DNA from: Stercorarius parasiticus
Taxonomy: Eukaryota; Chordata; Aves; Charadriiformes; Stercorariidae
Assembly: GCA_013396915.1 (NCBI GenBank)
Contig: VWZL01002494.1
Coordinates: 188,849-252,848 of the forward strand
Reading direction: 5' to 3'
Length of the DNA: 64,000 nucleotides
This document shows, one piece after another, positions 50,885 to 62,899 of this stretch (its first letter is position 1; every line of letters begins with the position of its first letter). The position numbers were made by a program, and so were the translations under genes. The notes below the pieces were generated by a model that worked only from the letters and a program-made list of their open reading frames with translations, was not told the origin of the DNA and did no database searches.

Positions 50885-51514
50885 CTTATATTTAACCATA
50901 CATAACTTTATTAATGTAAAGTTTTACAAAAAACTCTTCTGAGAAATGCTAAGGAAGCCATAAACAGAACAAGGTATTCTAGAGTTACTATATTAGTACC
51001 ACGCCTGCTGGTGTTATGTGTTGCACGGTGCTCACACAGAGTACTAGATACTTCTACATGAAGTGTGAGAACTTGAAGACCGCTTGTGAAAATATTAGAT
51101 ATCACTACAGCACGTTTTGAAATGCTCTACCCATGTGTATATATAGTATGGAGAGTTAGACTAGGTTATGGTATAAGAACCCAGCAAAAACCTTTCTTTT
51201 CATGACAGATAGTATGATGCAGGGGACTGTAAAGACAGATTGATGATTGCTTCAAGTGGAGGTAAGCAACAGCCAGAAGATGTTTACTTCATGCAAATAC
51301 TACTGAGATTTCACATAGCACGACACAGACATCTAGCTGTTGCACTTGGCATTTAGGTTTCCAGTAGAACAGCCGAGGGAATGGCAAACGTCAGTGCTAA
51401 CCCTTGTTATAAGGGATAATTTTTTCTAGAAAAGTAGCATTTGGAGTTTTTTAATTTTTTTCTTCATTCTCTATTTGATAGCCTAATGTCACATGCATAA
51501 AATGGTGACCACTG
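50885..51514. other. Non-coding DNA between CR1 and the duplicated block
   Basis: No gene or repeat recognised in these 630 bp. A short open frame on the minus strand (50911-51105) has no motif. Confidence 0.55.
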
Positions 51515-53486
51515 CCATTAGCTACCAATATCTGTCCTTTCTATACTCTGTCCTGTCCTTTTGGTTAAGGTAAAATGCGATTAAATTGCTGTATGTTCAA
51601 CACTGTGCTTAGTGTTTAAGTATTTACCCAGCCTCTTCCCCTTCTTACCGTCCTTTCTTGCCTTATGCTCAGCCCTTAGATACTCAGAAGAGGAGGAGTA
51701 GAACAGGGGAAAAGGTAGAGGAAGGTATCTTAGAGCAAAAATCTATTTATTGTTAACTGAAGAGCACACTGTGGTTTAGTAATGTGGTGAATTAATATAT
51801 GAAGTCAGTAGAAGTTTGATTTTTTTTACAACCTCATCAATAAAACATTATCATGGCCTTTCTTTGCAGTAAAATATTTGTAAAGCTTTTTATGTAAACA
51901 CATTCTGTGAAGACTTTTGTGTCAATATTAATCATAGAAAGGTTTTAAATAAGCATAACTTTTAAAGGCTGTTAAAAACTGTAAATCCTTATCAATGGGG
52001 TTTCTAAATTTAGTATGAGCTATACAGTAGTGCTATCCAAGTAGAAACAGCAGGTACATCTGAAAGGGCAAATCACAAAACACAAAAGGAGTCACTGTTC
52101 AAAATACTTGAAAATTGACCGGATCAGTAATAAATAGCATGTTAAAAACATAGTGTTCCAGTGCAACCCATCCAATGCAAGTTGGCCTGCTTCCCCTTTG
52201 GTTCCCAAATCGGTAGTTTTGCTTTTCCACCGTGGCTCATAGTAAGGAAAAACCACTGGCTCAGCAGCATTGTGTACCTTTCATGATTCTCCTCTGTTTT
52301 TGGAAAAATATAATTTCTCGGGGTTTGGGGTTTTTGTTTTGGTTTTTTTTTGTTTTGTTTTTTTTTTATTTTATTTTATTGTAGAATGTTTATTTCATAC
52401 ATTCTTCAGCTAAAGGGTGTTTGCAAAAGAACAGATGTCCCACAAGCTTGGACTAAGTAATGTTCCTGTTCCTTCCTTTCTACATCCTCAACTCCTGTTA
52501 CACCTGTTCGTGCCGTGAAACAGTATTCAGGGTACGGATCTTTTTTGCTTCCCTCCAGGCTTTCCAATAACAAAATTAATACAGTAACAAACAAAAACAG
52601 CATGCCATCTGCAATGACAAAGTACTTTTTGTTGTTTCTCTTGCCTTACCGAATCTCAGAATATGAAATGCCTTGTTTTTTTCCGAGACTTCTACTCTAA
52701 AGACTGCTCAAAATCTGCTGTAGGATAGGGCAGATAGGGTGCTGGATGAGAAGGAGGTGAGATAGCTTTAAGTACAGGAAAAAGGATAAGACCTTAATAC
52801 TAGAAGAGCAGAAGGAGAGATAACAAGAAAGGATGGAGAGGCCATGGTGGTACCACAGAAAAGGAATGAAAAAAAGCGGGTTGTGACGACTGAGTAGAAT
52901 GCATTCACGGATATAAGAACACACAAGTTTTATTGTTGAATCATAGGTTTCAAAGACGACTCTCACTTTCTACTTCTCATACATCCTAAAACCCTTCTGC
53001 AAATCTATTCATCCTTAGTTCTGATTTTAATTTCCCTTGATTTTTTCTTTTGCCTTTGGCTACTAGACTCCAGGTGCTTATGCTGCCCAGCATGTCTTTC
53101 TCTGTGAAGGCAGTTAGACACCGTAACCTAATTCCTTCTCAATTTTTATCTTTTTTTATTTTGCCATAAGCCACACGTACTGAGTTTTCCTACACTACAC
53201 TTTCCTATACAAAATATTTCTTGCCAACCCACAAAATGTGTTTTAAACTTTTATCTGATGCCTTCTTAGTTTTCTGACATTTCAGTTGGAAAAGTAAGCA
53301 CCAAAATCATAGCCAGAATTATCTTTACTGATATTGCATAGGTGTAAGAATACCTTCTTACATAACCTGTTTACCTGGGCTTCAGCAAAGCCTTCAGCAT
53401 TCTTTTCCACAGCCTTCCCAGAACAAACTGGAAAGATACAGATTGGGTGGGTGGTCTATGAGGTGGGTAGGAAATTGTCTAACAGG
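51515..53486 (+). repeat. First copy of a near-identical 1.97-kb tandem duplicate
   Basis: This block (starting CCATTAGCTACC, ending GTCTAACAGG) is repeated immediately after the single N at 53487. I read the two copies against each other and found two differences. One is a T-run of 10 here at 52358-52367 against 11 in the other copy. The other is G at 52536 against T at 54510. The block has no gene. It holds a T/G-rich tract with TTTTA repeats at 52318-52382 and, in its last 123 bp, the 5' part of a CR1 fragment that is cut off at the N. Near-identity plus an N at the junction points to two overlapping contig ends left unmerged. Confidence 0.95.
53364..53486 (+). mobile_element. CR1 fragment truncated at the N (copy of 55338-55460)
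   Basis: The last 123 bp of the first duplicate. It contains the CR1 words 'tttacctgggcttcagcaaa' and 'gccttcagcattcttttcca', then ends abruptly at the N. It is the same genomic element as 55338-55915 if the duplication is an assembly artefact. Confidence 0.85.
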
Positions 53487-53487
53487 N
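53487..53487. other. Single N, contig or scaffold junction
   Basis: The only N in the window. It lies exactly between the two near-identical blocks, with the left block ending at 53486 and the right one starting at 53488. This is how some assemblers mark a join with a gap of unknown or negative size. The sequence across it should not be translated or read as continuous. Confidence 0.97.
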
Positions 53488-55460
53488 CCATTAGCTACCA
53501 ATATCTGTCCTTTCTATACTCTGTCCTGTCCTTTTGGTTAAGGTAAAATGCGATTAAATTGCTGTATGTTCAACACTGTGCTTAGTGTTTAAGTATTTAC
53601 CCAGCCTCTTCCCCTTCTTACCGTCCTTTCTTGCCTTATGCTCAGCCCTTAGATACTCAGAAGAGGAGGAGTAGAACAGGGGAAAAGGTAGAGGAAGGTA
53701 TCTTAGAGCAAAAATCTATTTATTGTTAACTGAAGAGCACACTGTGGTTTAGTAATGTGGTGAATTAATATATGAAGTCAGTAGAAGTTTGATTTTTTTT
53801 ACAACCTCATCAATAAAACATTATCATGGCCTTTCTTTGCAGTAAAATATTTGTAAAGCTTTTTATGTAAACACATTCTGTGAAGACTTTTGTGTCAATA
53901 TTAATCATAGAAAGGTTTTAAATAAGCATAACTTTTAAAGGCTGTTAAAAACTGTAAATCCTTATCAATGGGGTTTCTAAATTTAGTATGAGCTATACAG
54001 TAGTGCTATCCAAGTAGAAACAGCAGGTACATCTGAAAGGGCAAATCACAAAACACAAAAGGAGTCACTGTTCAAAATACTTGAAAATTGACCGGATCAG
54101 TAATAAATAGCATGTTAAAAACATAGTGTTCCAGTGCAACCCATCCAATGCAAGTTGGCCTGCTTCCCCTTTGGTTCCCAAATCGGTAGTTTTGCTTTTC
54201 CACCGTGGCTCATAGTAAGGAAAAACCACTGGCTCAGCAGCATTGTGTACCTTTCATGATTCTCCTCTGTTTTTGGAAAAATATAATTTCTCGGGGTTTG
54301 GGGTTTTTGTTTTGGTTTTTTTTTGTTTTGTTTTTTTTTTTATTTTATTTTATTGTAGAATGTTTATTTCATACATTCTTCAGCTAAAGGGTGTTTGCAA
54401 AAGAACAGATGTCCCACAAGCTTGGACTAAGTAATGTTCCTGTTCCTTCCTTTCTACATCCTCAACTCCTGTTACACCTGTTCGTGCCGTGAAACAGTAT
54501 TCAGGGTACTGATCTTTTTTGCTTCCCTCCAGGCTTTCCAATAACAAAATTAATACAGTAACAAACAAAAACAGCATGCCATCTGCAATGACAAAGTACT
54601 TTTTGTTGTTTCTCTTGCCTTACCGAATCTCAGAATATGAAATGCCTTGTTTTTTTCCGAGACTTCTACTCTAAAGACTGCTCAAAATCTGCTGTAGGAT
54701 AGGGCAGATAGGGTGCTGGATGAGAAGGAGGTGAGATAGCTTTAAGTACAGGAAAAAGGATAAGACCTTAATACTAGAAGAGCAGAAGGAGAGATAACAA
54801 GAAAGGATGGAGAGGCCATGGTGGTACCACAGAAAAGGAATGAAAAAAAGCGGGTTGTGACGACTGAGTAGAATGCATTCACGGATATAAGAACACACAA
54901 GTTTTATTGTTGAATCATAGGTTTCAAAGACGACTCTCACTTTCTACTTCTCATACATCCTAAAACCCTTCTGCAAATCTATTCATCCTTAGTTCTGATT
55001 TTAATTTCCCTTGATTTTTTCTTTTGCCTTTGGCTACTAGACTCCAGGTGCTTATGCTGCCCAGCATGTCTTTCTCTGTGAAGGCAGTTAGACACCGTAA
55101 CCTAATTCCTTCTCAATTTTTATCTTTTTTTATTTTGCCATAAGCCACACGTACTGAGTTTTCCTACACTACACTTTCCTATACAAAATATTTCTTGCCA
55201 ACCCACAAAATGTGTTTTAAACTTTTATCTGATGCCTTCTTAGTTTTCTGACATTTCAGTTGGAAAAGTAAGCACCAAAATCATAGCCAGAATTATCTTT
55301 ACTGATATTGCATAGGTGTAAGAATACCTTCTTACATAACCTGTTTACCTGGGCTTCAGCAAAGCCTTCAGCATTCTTTTCCACAGCCTTCCCAGAACAA
55401 ACTGGAAAGATACAGATTGGGTGGGTGGTCTATGAGGTGGGTAGGAAATTGTCTAACAGG
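53488..55460 (+). repeat. Second copy of the near-identical 1.97-kb duplicate
   Basis: Same content as 51515-53486 at an offset of 1,973 bp, or 1,974 bp after the one-base T-run difference. Unlike the first copy it continues smoothly beyond 55460 into the rest of a CR1 fragment, so the true right flank is here and the true left flank is at 51514. The duplicated open frames on both strands (for example 54380-54577 and 54671-54940) are copies of chance frames in the first block. Confidence 0.95.
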
Positions 55461-55915
55461 TCACACCCAGAAAGTGGCAATCAATGGCCACTCTGGTTGA
55501 CAACCTGTTACAAGTGGGGTCCCTCAGGGATTGATACTGGGCCCCACGCTGTTCATAATTTTCATAAATTATCTGGATGGTGGGATTGAAAGCAACCTCG
55601 CCAAGTTTGCTGATGATACCAAACTGGGTAGTGAGATGAATGCATCAGAAGGTCAAGCATCTTACAGAGAGACGGGCAGGCTGGAAGAGTGAGATAGCAA
55701 GAACAGTATGAAGTTTAACAAAGGAAAGTGCAAGGTCCTGCACCTGGGATGAAATAACCAAAAGGGCCACCACAGGCTAGATGTATGTGGCTGGGAGCAG
55801 CCTTGCTGAAATGGACCTGGGGGTCCTGGTGGACAACAACCTAAACATGAGTCAGCAGTTCACCACTGCAGCAATGAAAGCAAGTCGGATTCTGGGCTGC
55901 ATCCGGCCAGGAATG
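55338..55915 (+). mobile_element. CR1-type LINE internal fragment, truncated at both ends
   Basis: About 580 bp of CR1 ORF2 with neither a 5' end nor a 3' UTR. It starts at motif A, where YLDFSKAFD has become YLGFSKAFS, so the catalytic Asp is lost. It continues through the GVPQG-like segment 'gtggggtccctcagggattg', carries an intact FADD box at 55606-55617, and then the tail words 'ctgcacctgggatgaaataa' (with a stop) and 'gacctgggggtcctggtgga'. It stops at 'gggctgcatccggccaggaa'. Missing the 3' end is unusual for CR1 and means a later deletion or rearrangement near 55905-55920. Indels break the frame in several places. Confidence 0.9.
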
Positions 55916-58241
55916 ACATTCCTTTAAAGATGACTCCTTGTGGTCTAGTTTGCTGCTGTTTGATTTGCTTTTTTTTTTCCAGGGGCATACATTTTTATTG
56001 CATATATATAAAAGAAATATTGTTGGGAAAATTTAAAATTAACATACTCCATCTATACTGCAATAGTGCTATTTACAGAAGGAATACGGAGGAGAGATGA
56101 CTATCGTGGTAAACGAGGTTTAGTTGATCAGAATTTAAGAGAAAAATATTATTTTAAAATAACATACTTAATTTAATACTCTGCTCAGGGCTTATGTAGG
56201 CACACTAGAGAAAGATCTTTATAATAATCTGCAACTGCCAAACCCCCCAAAAAATATTGAGCAATATTTATCTTTCTCTTAAGTATTATCTAATTACTTA
56301 AATTCCTACCAATAAACTTGTGGATGAAAAGGATGAAAAGCTTTTTTGCAGCTCTTTGTAGCATAGGAAATGTACCAAAAGTTTGCCCAGATACAGAAAA
56401 CATACAGTTACACTCCAATACACTATATGGAAGTGGCCCCCTGGGAGTCCTACTGATGTTATAGAGACAGCAAGGATCTGGCAGAATTACTTCCAGATCT
56501 GGAGTTTAGCCTGTAGGTTTTACAGATAATGACTTGGTAAAATATATCTTAGTTATTTTATTGCTGTTTCTTTTAAGCAAATGATAAAATGGTGAGTTAT
56601 AAAAAGATGATGAAACTTTTCTATTTAAGACAATGTTAAAGATCACAAGCAATAAGTGCTTGGAAACCCTATCAGTTATCACTATCCATTACTTTTGTGC
56701 CTTAGTGCAGAACACTATTTATTATACATACCTGTTGGTCAGGGTGACATTTTCCTTCATGTGATTTTGGGTGTTGTAAACAGTATGACCAAGTTATAAT
56801 ATTATCAGAATTTCTCATAAGGCAAACAAAGTTGCAATGATTTACTTTTTTGTCAAGGCTCACAGGCATTTCCAAAATGCAACATGATTTCAAGGTTAAC
56901 TGTCATTCCTGCCCTCCCAGTTCCTTACATTTAAAATTAGTAAGTATGGATTATCCATCAGCATGAGACTATATGAGGTAAGGAAATATAATGACATGAT
57001 GTAATTTTTTCATTAATCTCAGCATAAATACTGACCCTAATGAATGTTTTCTTTGAGTTTAGTACTGTTGCTGTGATTCAGCTGAGGGGCAGCAGCTGTT
57101 AGAATTCTGGGAACTGTGGAGATTTGACAGTGGAACTAAAGAAATGCTTTCCCTGGTGTGATTGCAAGGGAGCTGTGCGAACCTTCTCACAGGCAAGCTG
57201 TACTATTTTTGCTCAGCACAGCACTCTGAAAATTTATAAGATGTGAGGCATCTCATACCATATATAAACTGTGAATTGCATTTGAAAATACTTCTTTTTC
57301 TGTGAAATTCAGCATTTTGAACATTTTCTTAGTAGCTACCACTTTATTCTTTTGTTGAACTGAGATTTTGACAGCCTTCCTGCGAATGAGTGTCTAAATA
57401 GTGGCACATGCAAATGAGGGAAGAGAACACACAGACTGGGAAATGACAGAGTATTGCAGGTTGAAATCTATTGCCTGAAAGTGTGTAAGAGCCATCCTAT
57501 TATGTACAGTGACCAATAGTCACACTAGTGGCGACTTGGATAGCCACTACTGTATTAATTTTCCATTAGTAATGCACACTGCATCTTTAGCAGCTCTCTC
57601 CAGCCTCTTGCTGACCAATACAAATGGAATGATCTAGCTTACTTCTACCTCTCCCCCTCACCCTGGGTCTTGGGTAGGGTCTAGGAAGTCTTCCCTCTTC
57701 AAATGATGTTTTGTACAGGTAAGGACTGTGGATAAGTTAGAAAAAAAGAATAGAGACAAAGAGTTGCGGACTTGAGAGTTTTGTGGGACCCAGCAGTTTA
57801 TTTTAGAGAATGCATAATTAGGTCTGAAGAATTGGGAGGGAAGATCTCAGAGGAGAAATAAGTTTTATGATAGTGACAGTGTCGAAGACACTCAAGGTAA
57901 ATATTCAGGGCTTTGCTCAAGGGAAGATCTAGGGAAAAGAGCAGGTTGATGTTTGGGGGAGGGACGGGAGTCCAGACCAGCGAGCATGAAATTCACCACA
58001 GATTAGTTTTTTGAAAGATTCCTGCCTTTTCAGTTGGAAATTATGTAGGAGGGGTCTCGATATTGTCTGGCAAACAACATTGACTCAGTGGATAGCAGAA
58101 TTATTTGTCCTAAAGAAAAGAACTGACAGAAAAGTTCAGGTAAATACTATTCCCCAGGGGAAAATAGAATGGCCAGCAGGCAGAGGGGCTGCATTAAGGA
58201 CTGCTTGTTATGCAAGAAAGTCCTCTGCGGTCTTACCCTTG
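55916..58241. other. Non-coding AT-rich DNA, no gene seen
   Basis: No gene recognised. A T-run at 55969-55978 follows shortly after the truncated CR1. Positions 57700-58240 are purine-rich on the + strand with slightly higher GC. This could be a decayed repeat, but I cannot name one. Confidence 0.5.
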
Positions 58242-58278
58242 TTATTTATATATTTTATTTATTTATTTATTTATTTTA
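58242..58278 (+). repeat. (TTTA)n microsatellite
   Basis: An imperfect start (ttatttatatatttta) is followed by about six clean ATTT units up to 58278. It is a simple tandem repeat, likely variable in length between individuals. Confidence 0.9.
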
Positions 58279-58990
58279 AGATTCACAGTATATTTATTGG
58301 TAGTATAAAGTAGGGGGGAACATATTTAAAAAGAGAGATCTTGGGAAAGAGGAGAGAGGGGAGTTGAACAAGTGGAAGAAGCAGTAATGGTCTTCAGAAT
58401 GCACTAGTCCTTAAATGGCACAGAGAGAGCAAACAGACTGCAGCAGCTCTTGAGACAGTTTGCAACGTTAGTAAGATACTTTGCTTTCCCAGACCTCATT
58501 TACCAGCAGCACATCCTCTGTGTTACATCATCTGAATATTGAAACAGTGGATGGATGGGACATATGCAAAGCTCCAGAGTGAATCTCCTTATGGTCTTCC
58601 TGTAGGTTTGGCTGTGCTCAACAGCATGATAATCATAGATAATCCTCTGGGATGATTCAGGATTATGATACGTGAACGTGTGTCAATACCTGCTGCAATT
58701 TTCTAGAAAGCAAGGCTAAGTCATGACTAAGATAATAGTCTCAGGAAGGTACTTACTAAAACTCTGCATAATTCTTTGCCAAAAGTATAACAAAGAATCC
58801 CATATGCTTTAATATCTCATGTAGATGAGATAGCCTGGAACACCCAAATAATGATGCTGAGTGGGAAGGGCAGTATACGCAAACCACATCCATATTCTTA
58901 CCATCGTAACCTTAAATCATGCTACTTTAGTCTTGCTGGAATTCATGCCTTATTACAATTTCTAGATGCCTTTTTAAGGCTTGGTTTAAG

Positions 58991-59069
58991 GTATTTTTCG
59001 TGAAGTAATCACCTCTTTATTTTACTCCACCACTTCCTTTTCATGTTACAGAGCTTAGAATTATATATT
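58991..59069 (+). repeat. Ancient duplicated segment, copy 1
   Basis: Shares with 59943-60036 the ordered words 'taatcacc', 'ctccaccacttccttt', 'catg.tac', 'a.agct.ag' and 'attatat', roughly 75-80 percent alike by eye over some 75 bp and in the same orientation. The family is not recognised. Confidence 0.6.
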
Positions 59070-59942
59070 TATTATGAAGTAATCTCCCTCTCCTCCACAC
59101 ACTCGCCTCCCGCATCCATCGGTCCTCTCATACTCTAACTTCTCCTTTCTAGAATTGTTGGGTTTTGCCTACTGCCTTTGTGTGGCAGACTCCTTGGTAC
59201 CAGAAGAGGTGTCCCAGTTATACCACAGGAAAAAATATTAAATTTGTAAAATGATTTATAGATTTGTGAACCTTACGGAAGAGTTCACCATATTACATCT
59301 GTTAACATCAGTGGAAATAAGGAAACCAAGTACTTCACTGGCTTTGAACAACCTTTCTTATATTTTAATTCAAGTTTGTTTGCATGCGCTTTTTACTAGC
59401 AGAAAAGGCCTTGACTGCTTTGAAACAACTGAAAATATCAGTGTTTTACCAACACTATTTCCCCTCCCAAATCCAAAACATAGCCCTATACCAGCTGCTA
59501 GTAAGTCAGCTCTATCCCAGCTGAAACCATGACAAACCCCTAGAAAGTACCCCCTAACATGACCTTCTCAGAGGTGCTGATTACTTAAACCTTCTCTTTT
59601 CTGTCTGTTGTCTATAATGTAACTACTTCTCATCTGTGATAATACCAAAGATTTGAACATCTATGGCATTGACACTGGTATAGATACGGGCATAGTCATA
59701 TTTACTATTTAATGTAGCTCATGCCATAAAGAATGATGCTAGTGAGAACAATGTTCTGATTTGTACCTGTTACTTTTCATAAGCATAAAATGCTACAAAT
59801 GCTGAAAGACAATGATTTAGACAAAAAGTGATAACCTAAAAAGGCACACAAATAAATTTGTCTAAATATTTTGCATTAATAAGCGAAGAGAGATAAGGAA
59901 AAAACCCAGTCACATAATATTCAGATGTAGATTATCTAAAAT

Positions 59943-60036
59943 TATTATTTTTGATGATGAAATATATGTATAATCACCCCAATTTTATTTGCTCCACCAC
60001 TTCCTTTGCATGCTACAAAGCTGAGCATTATATCAC
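59943..60036 (+). repeat. Ancient duplicated segment, copy 2
   Basis: Partner of 58991-59069, about 965 bp downstream. The longest exact shared word is CTCCACCACTTCCTTT. Similarity fades after TATAT on the right and before the TTTTT-TGA words on the left. Confidence 0.6.
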
Positions 60037-61590
60037 AAATACTGTAAAAATTTGGGTCATTATATTAGAGGTCAGAAAGGATGCATCTAATACTTATGTC
60101 CAAGCTTTGCGGTAGAACGCTTCCAAGTGGCATCTGTTTCTCCAAAGATATGATGTTTTAAATGATTTTGAAAAAAACACACGACCAAAAACACCCCAAC
60201 AAACCCACCTTTCTAAAAGATTTAATTGACCAGCAAGTAAGAGACAAGTAACTACTTATCTAGAAAGAAGGAAAGCTTCAGGGCTCTCTCACCCTAGTAT
60301 GAAAAAGCAACTGCTTTTTCGTGTTATCACTGAGGTCAATGTATTAATTCTGTAGTGTTCTCAATGTGCAAGGCAATTTACAAGAAATCATAAGAAAAGG
60401 GCACAGTTGGTCTCCATTGTTCTTCAAAGGCAGTGAGAAAAGAGAACACAATTTTGCCCTTTTTGTGGAGGTTGTCGAGAGGTTATCACGAGTAGAAATT
60501 CCTCAAAAAAACCACAACCAACAGACCAAAAAAAACCAACACCAAAACCCTGAGCAGTGACTGCACACCATCACTGTGATTGACTAATTACAGTTTTAAA
60601 TTGGCATATATGAACGTTTCAGACTTCTTTTAGGCTTACCTTCACTCCTGAGAACCAGCACGAAGCCTATGCACGATTAATACCATACTTGGAACGCAAA
60701 ATAGAATTTTGGTGGATTACACACGAGTAAAGGAGTAATTGTACAGCCTCCAACTTTACTTACAGTTTGTTCTAAGAGATTACACTAAAAAAGGATGCTG
60801 ATAGCTAGAGTGTCTACGGATTTGCTGTAAATTAGCTGGTAAGAGTATGTGCAAAAGAAAAGAAAAGGAAAGAAGGGATTAGCTGCCAACATTTTACACC
60901 AGAAAAAGTAATTTTCCTTTTTAAAAAATTACTAAAATGCCCGCTAGCTTTTGTGTTGCAGAAATAAACCTATTGTATTCCTTTTGTGCACTATCTAGCC
61001 TTAATATTTTTTAAAAGGTTGTGAATTAGTCTTTTGTGGTTAATAATATTTCCTGTTTCATTGTACATTTGGATTTGTTAGTGTCTGTTGTCTTATGCTT
61101 TAATTGTAACAGATTTAGTGTCAAGATTCTTTTGAACTGTGTAAGAGTTTGCCTTATAGATAGGGCTTCTATACGCAACTTTTAAAACGCTATCAGTTCT
61201 AAGCATTTTAAGGAAAGGAAGGCTCCTGCAGTCTGGCCCTTGCCATCCCAGTCAAATATTCTGATCTGGGATATACTACATTGCCAAACATGCTTTGTCT
61301 CTTGGAAGCTCTTCTTTCTATCTTACTGAAACAATTACAGCAAAGAAATTAAACTAAGTTAAATTAAACTCATAACTCAGCACTATGATATCCTTTCTTT
61401 TTATTTCTCAAATGTATCCATTAATACTTTTTTCAAAAAAATCACAACACCAAGTTTATAAAATATATATTATGGCGTATATATTAAAGAAAAATATTCA
61501 AGTAGAAATTCAATACATTTTTCCCACACTTAAAATTCCAGAACATAAGATCATTAGACAATGGATTACAAACTCCTGATTAATCTGTTC

Positions 61591-61619
61591 ACATATATAT
61601 GCACACGCACACACACACA
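61591..61619 (+). repeat. Short AC/AT dinucleotide tract
   Basis: Alternating ACATATATATGCACACGC, then ACACACACACA. This is a short, imperfect purine-pyrimidine alternating tract. Confidence 0.75.
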
Positions 61620-62899
61620 AAAGGAAAGCTGAAGTGCCAGACATGGATAAGTTGATTTTTCCTTTGTTACACTGGAACTATCAAATCATTGCAGAACTAA
61701 AAGACTGTGTTAATTTGAAGAGGTGAGGAGTCAGATAAGGAAGTTGATTTAATACTTGTCAATACAAACGTTCTTCTTTGACAGCACAGTTTTTATTCAT
61801 TTAATATTTTATTGTATTAAGGCCTTACCTGTTTGGCATATCTACAAAAGATTTTTCAGGAACCATAATTTAGGCTTTGTTACTGCTATTTCTATTGAAT
61901 ATTTTGCCTCCTAAGTCTTTTTTTGACACGTATGTGTTAGTGGGATTTTTCCTAATTCTCAAATCCATCTTCTCACCATGTATGTGATATACAACAAACC
62001 TTTGAATTCTTTTATAATTTCAAACTGAATTTTTTTTCCCCACATACATAAATGCTGGGGAAGTTTTATTAAGTAAAAACATCTATGAAAAATGGCTTAT
62101 AAGGATTATTTTTTACTCCATTATGGTAGATAAAAAGATGATAAAAAAGTGATGAAAACATAGCCTCCAAGTCTATAAAATCCTGGGCTTTGTGTAGGGG
62201 TGGATTCACTGATAACAATGACTTATTTTCTCCTCAATTTATTTCTTCATTTCAAGCGATAGGAAAAGAACACTAGTAGTGACTGCAGTAAATATAAAAT
62301 TCAGATTAGAAAAGTGAAGTGATTCAGACCTAGCTCACAGCAGTAATGCCTCAAAAAGATGTCCTCCTTAGTAAGTTGCTTACATGTTCATAATAGTATA
62401 ATTACAAATATTTCCTGAAGTGCTTTTATTTTTAATTTTCTTTAGATTAATTCCTTTTAGTAGCATCTGAGTATGAGTGCAGGTCCTCAGCTGTAGTTCC
62501 TTCCTGGAAGCTACATACTTGTGGCTTTAGTATGAAAAGCATTGCTGCAAATAAAGTCTGTTTCCTCTCCCTTTGTACTCATAGTTAACACACATTTCAG
62601 TATTTGTTACTAAGTATCTGAGTATATGAATCAGTGAAATGAATGGGGCAGCTAATATAAGCTTTATTCAAGACTTACTGCACATTTGCAGAGGCATTTC
62701 TCCATCAGTTTTCTTCAGAACCATAACTAATGTGAATTTAATAAAAGAAAAATCCAACTCTTAGATTCTTAAAAACAGGATACTGGTCCCTGGAAGATGC
62801 AGAAAGATCATATTGTTAAGTGCTAGTTAAGTCTGAGATCATATCATTAATGTCAAGAAGTCCATAACACTGGAGAAGGGGTCCCATATCGATCAGTAG

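Larger units (their letters stand above)
58279..62899. other. Non-coding AT-rich DNA with a duplicated 80-bp segment
   Basis: No gene recognised. Two related segments at 58991-59069 and 59943-60036 are listed separately. A perfect 9-bp inverted repeat with a 2-base spacer lies at 60301-60320 (GAAAAAGCA, AC, TGCTTTTTC). A/C-biased tracts lie at 60174-60210 and 60505-60550. A short alternating AC/AT tract lies at 61591-61619. Confidence 0.5.

Noticed and set aside
53334..53546. 70-codon frame crossing the N
   Set aside because: It joins CR1 sequence to the start of the second duplicate through an unknown base, so it is an assembly artefact.
52406..54940. Two pairs of apparently paralogous small proteins on the minus strand (52406-52603 with 54380-54577, and 52697-52966 with 54671-54940)
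   Set aside because: They are the same chance frames seen twice because the 1.97-kb block is duplicated around the N. One residue differs in the first pair because of the single base change.
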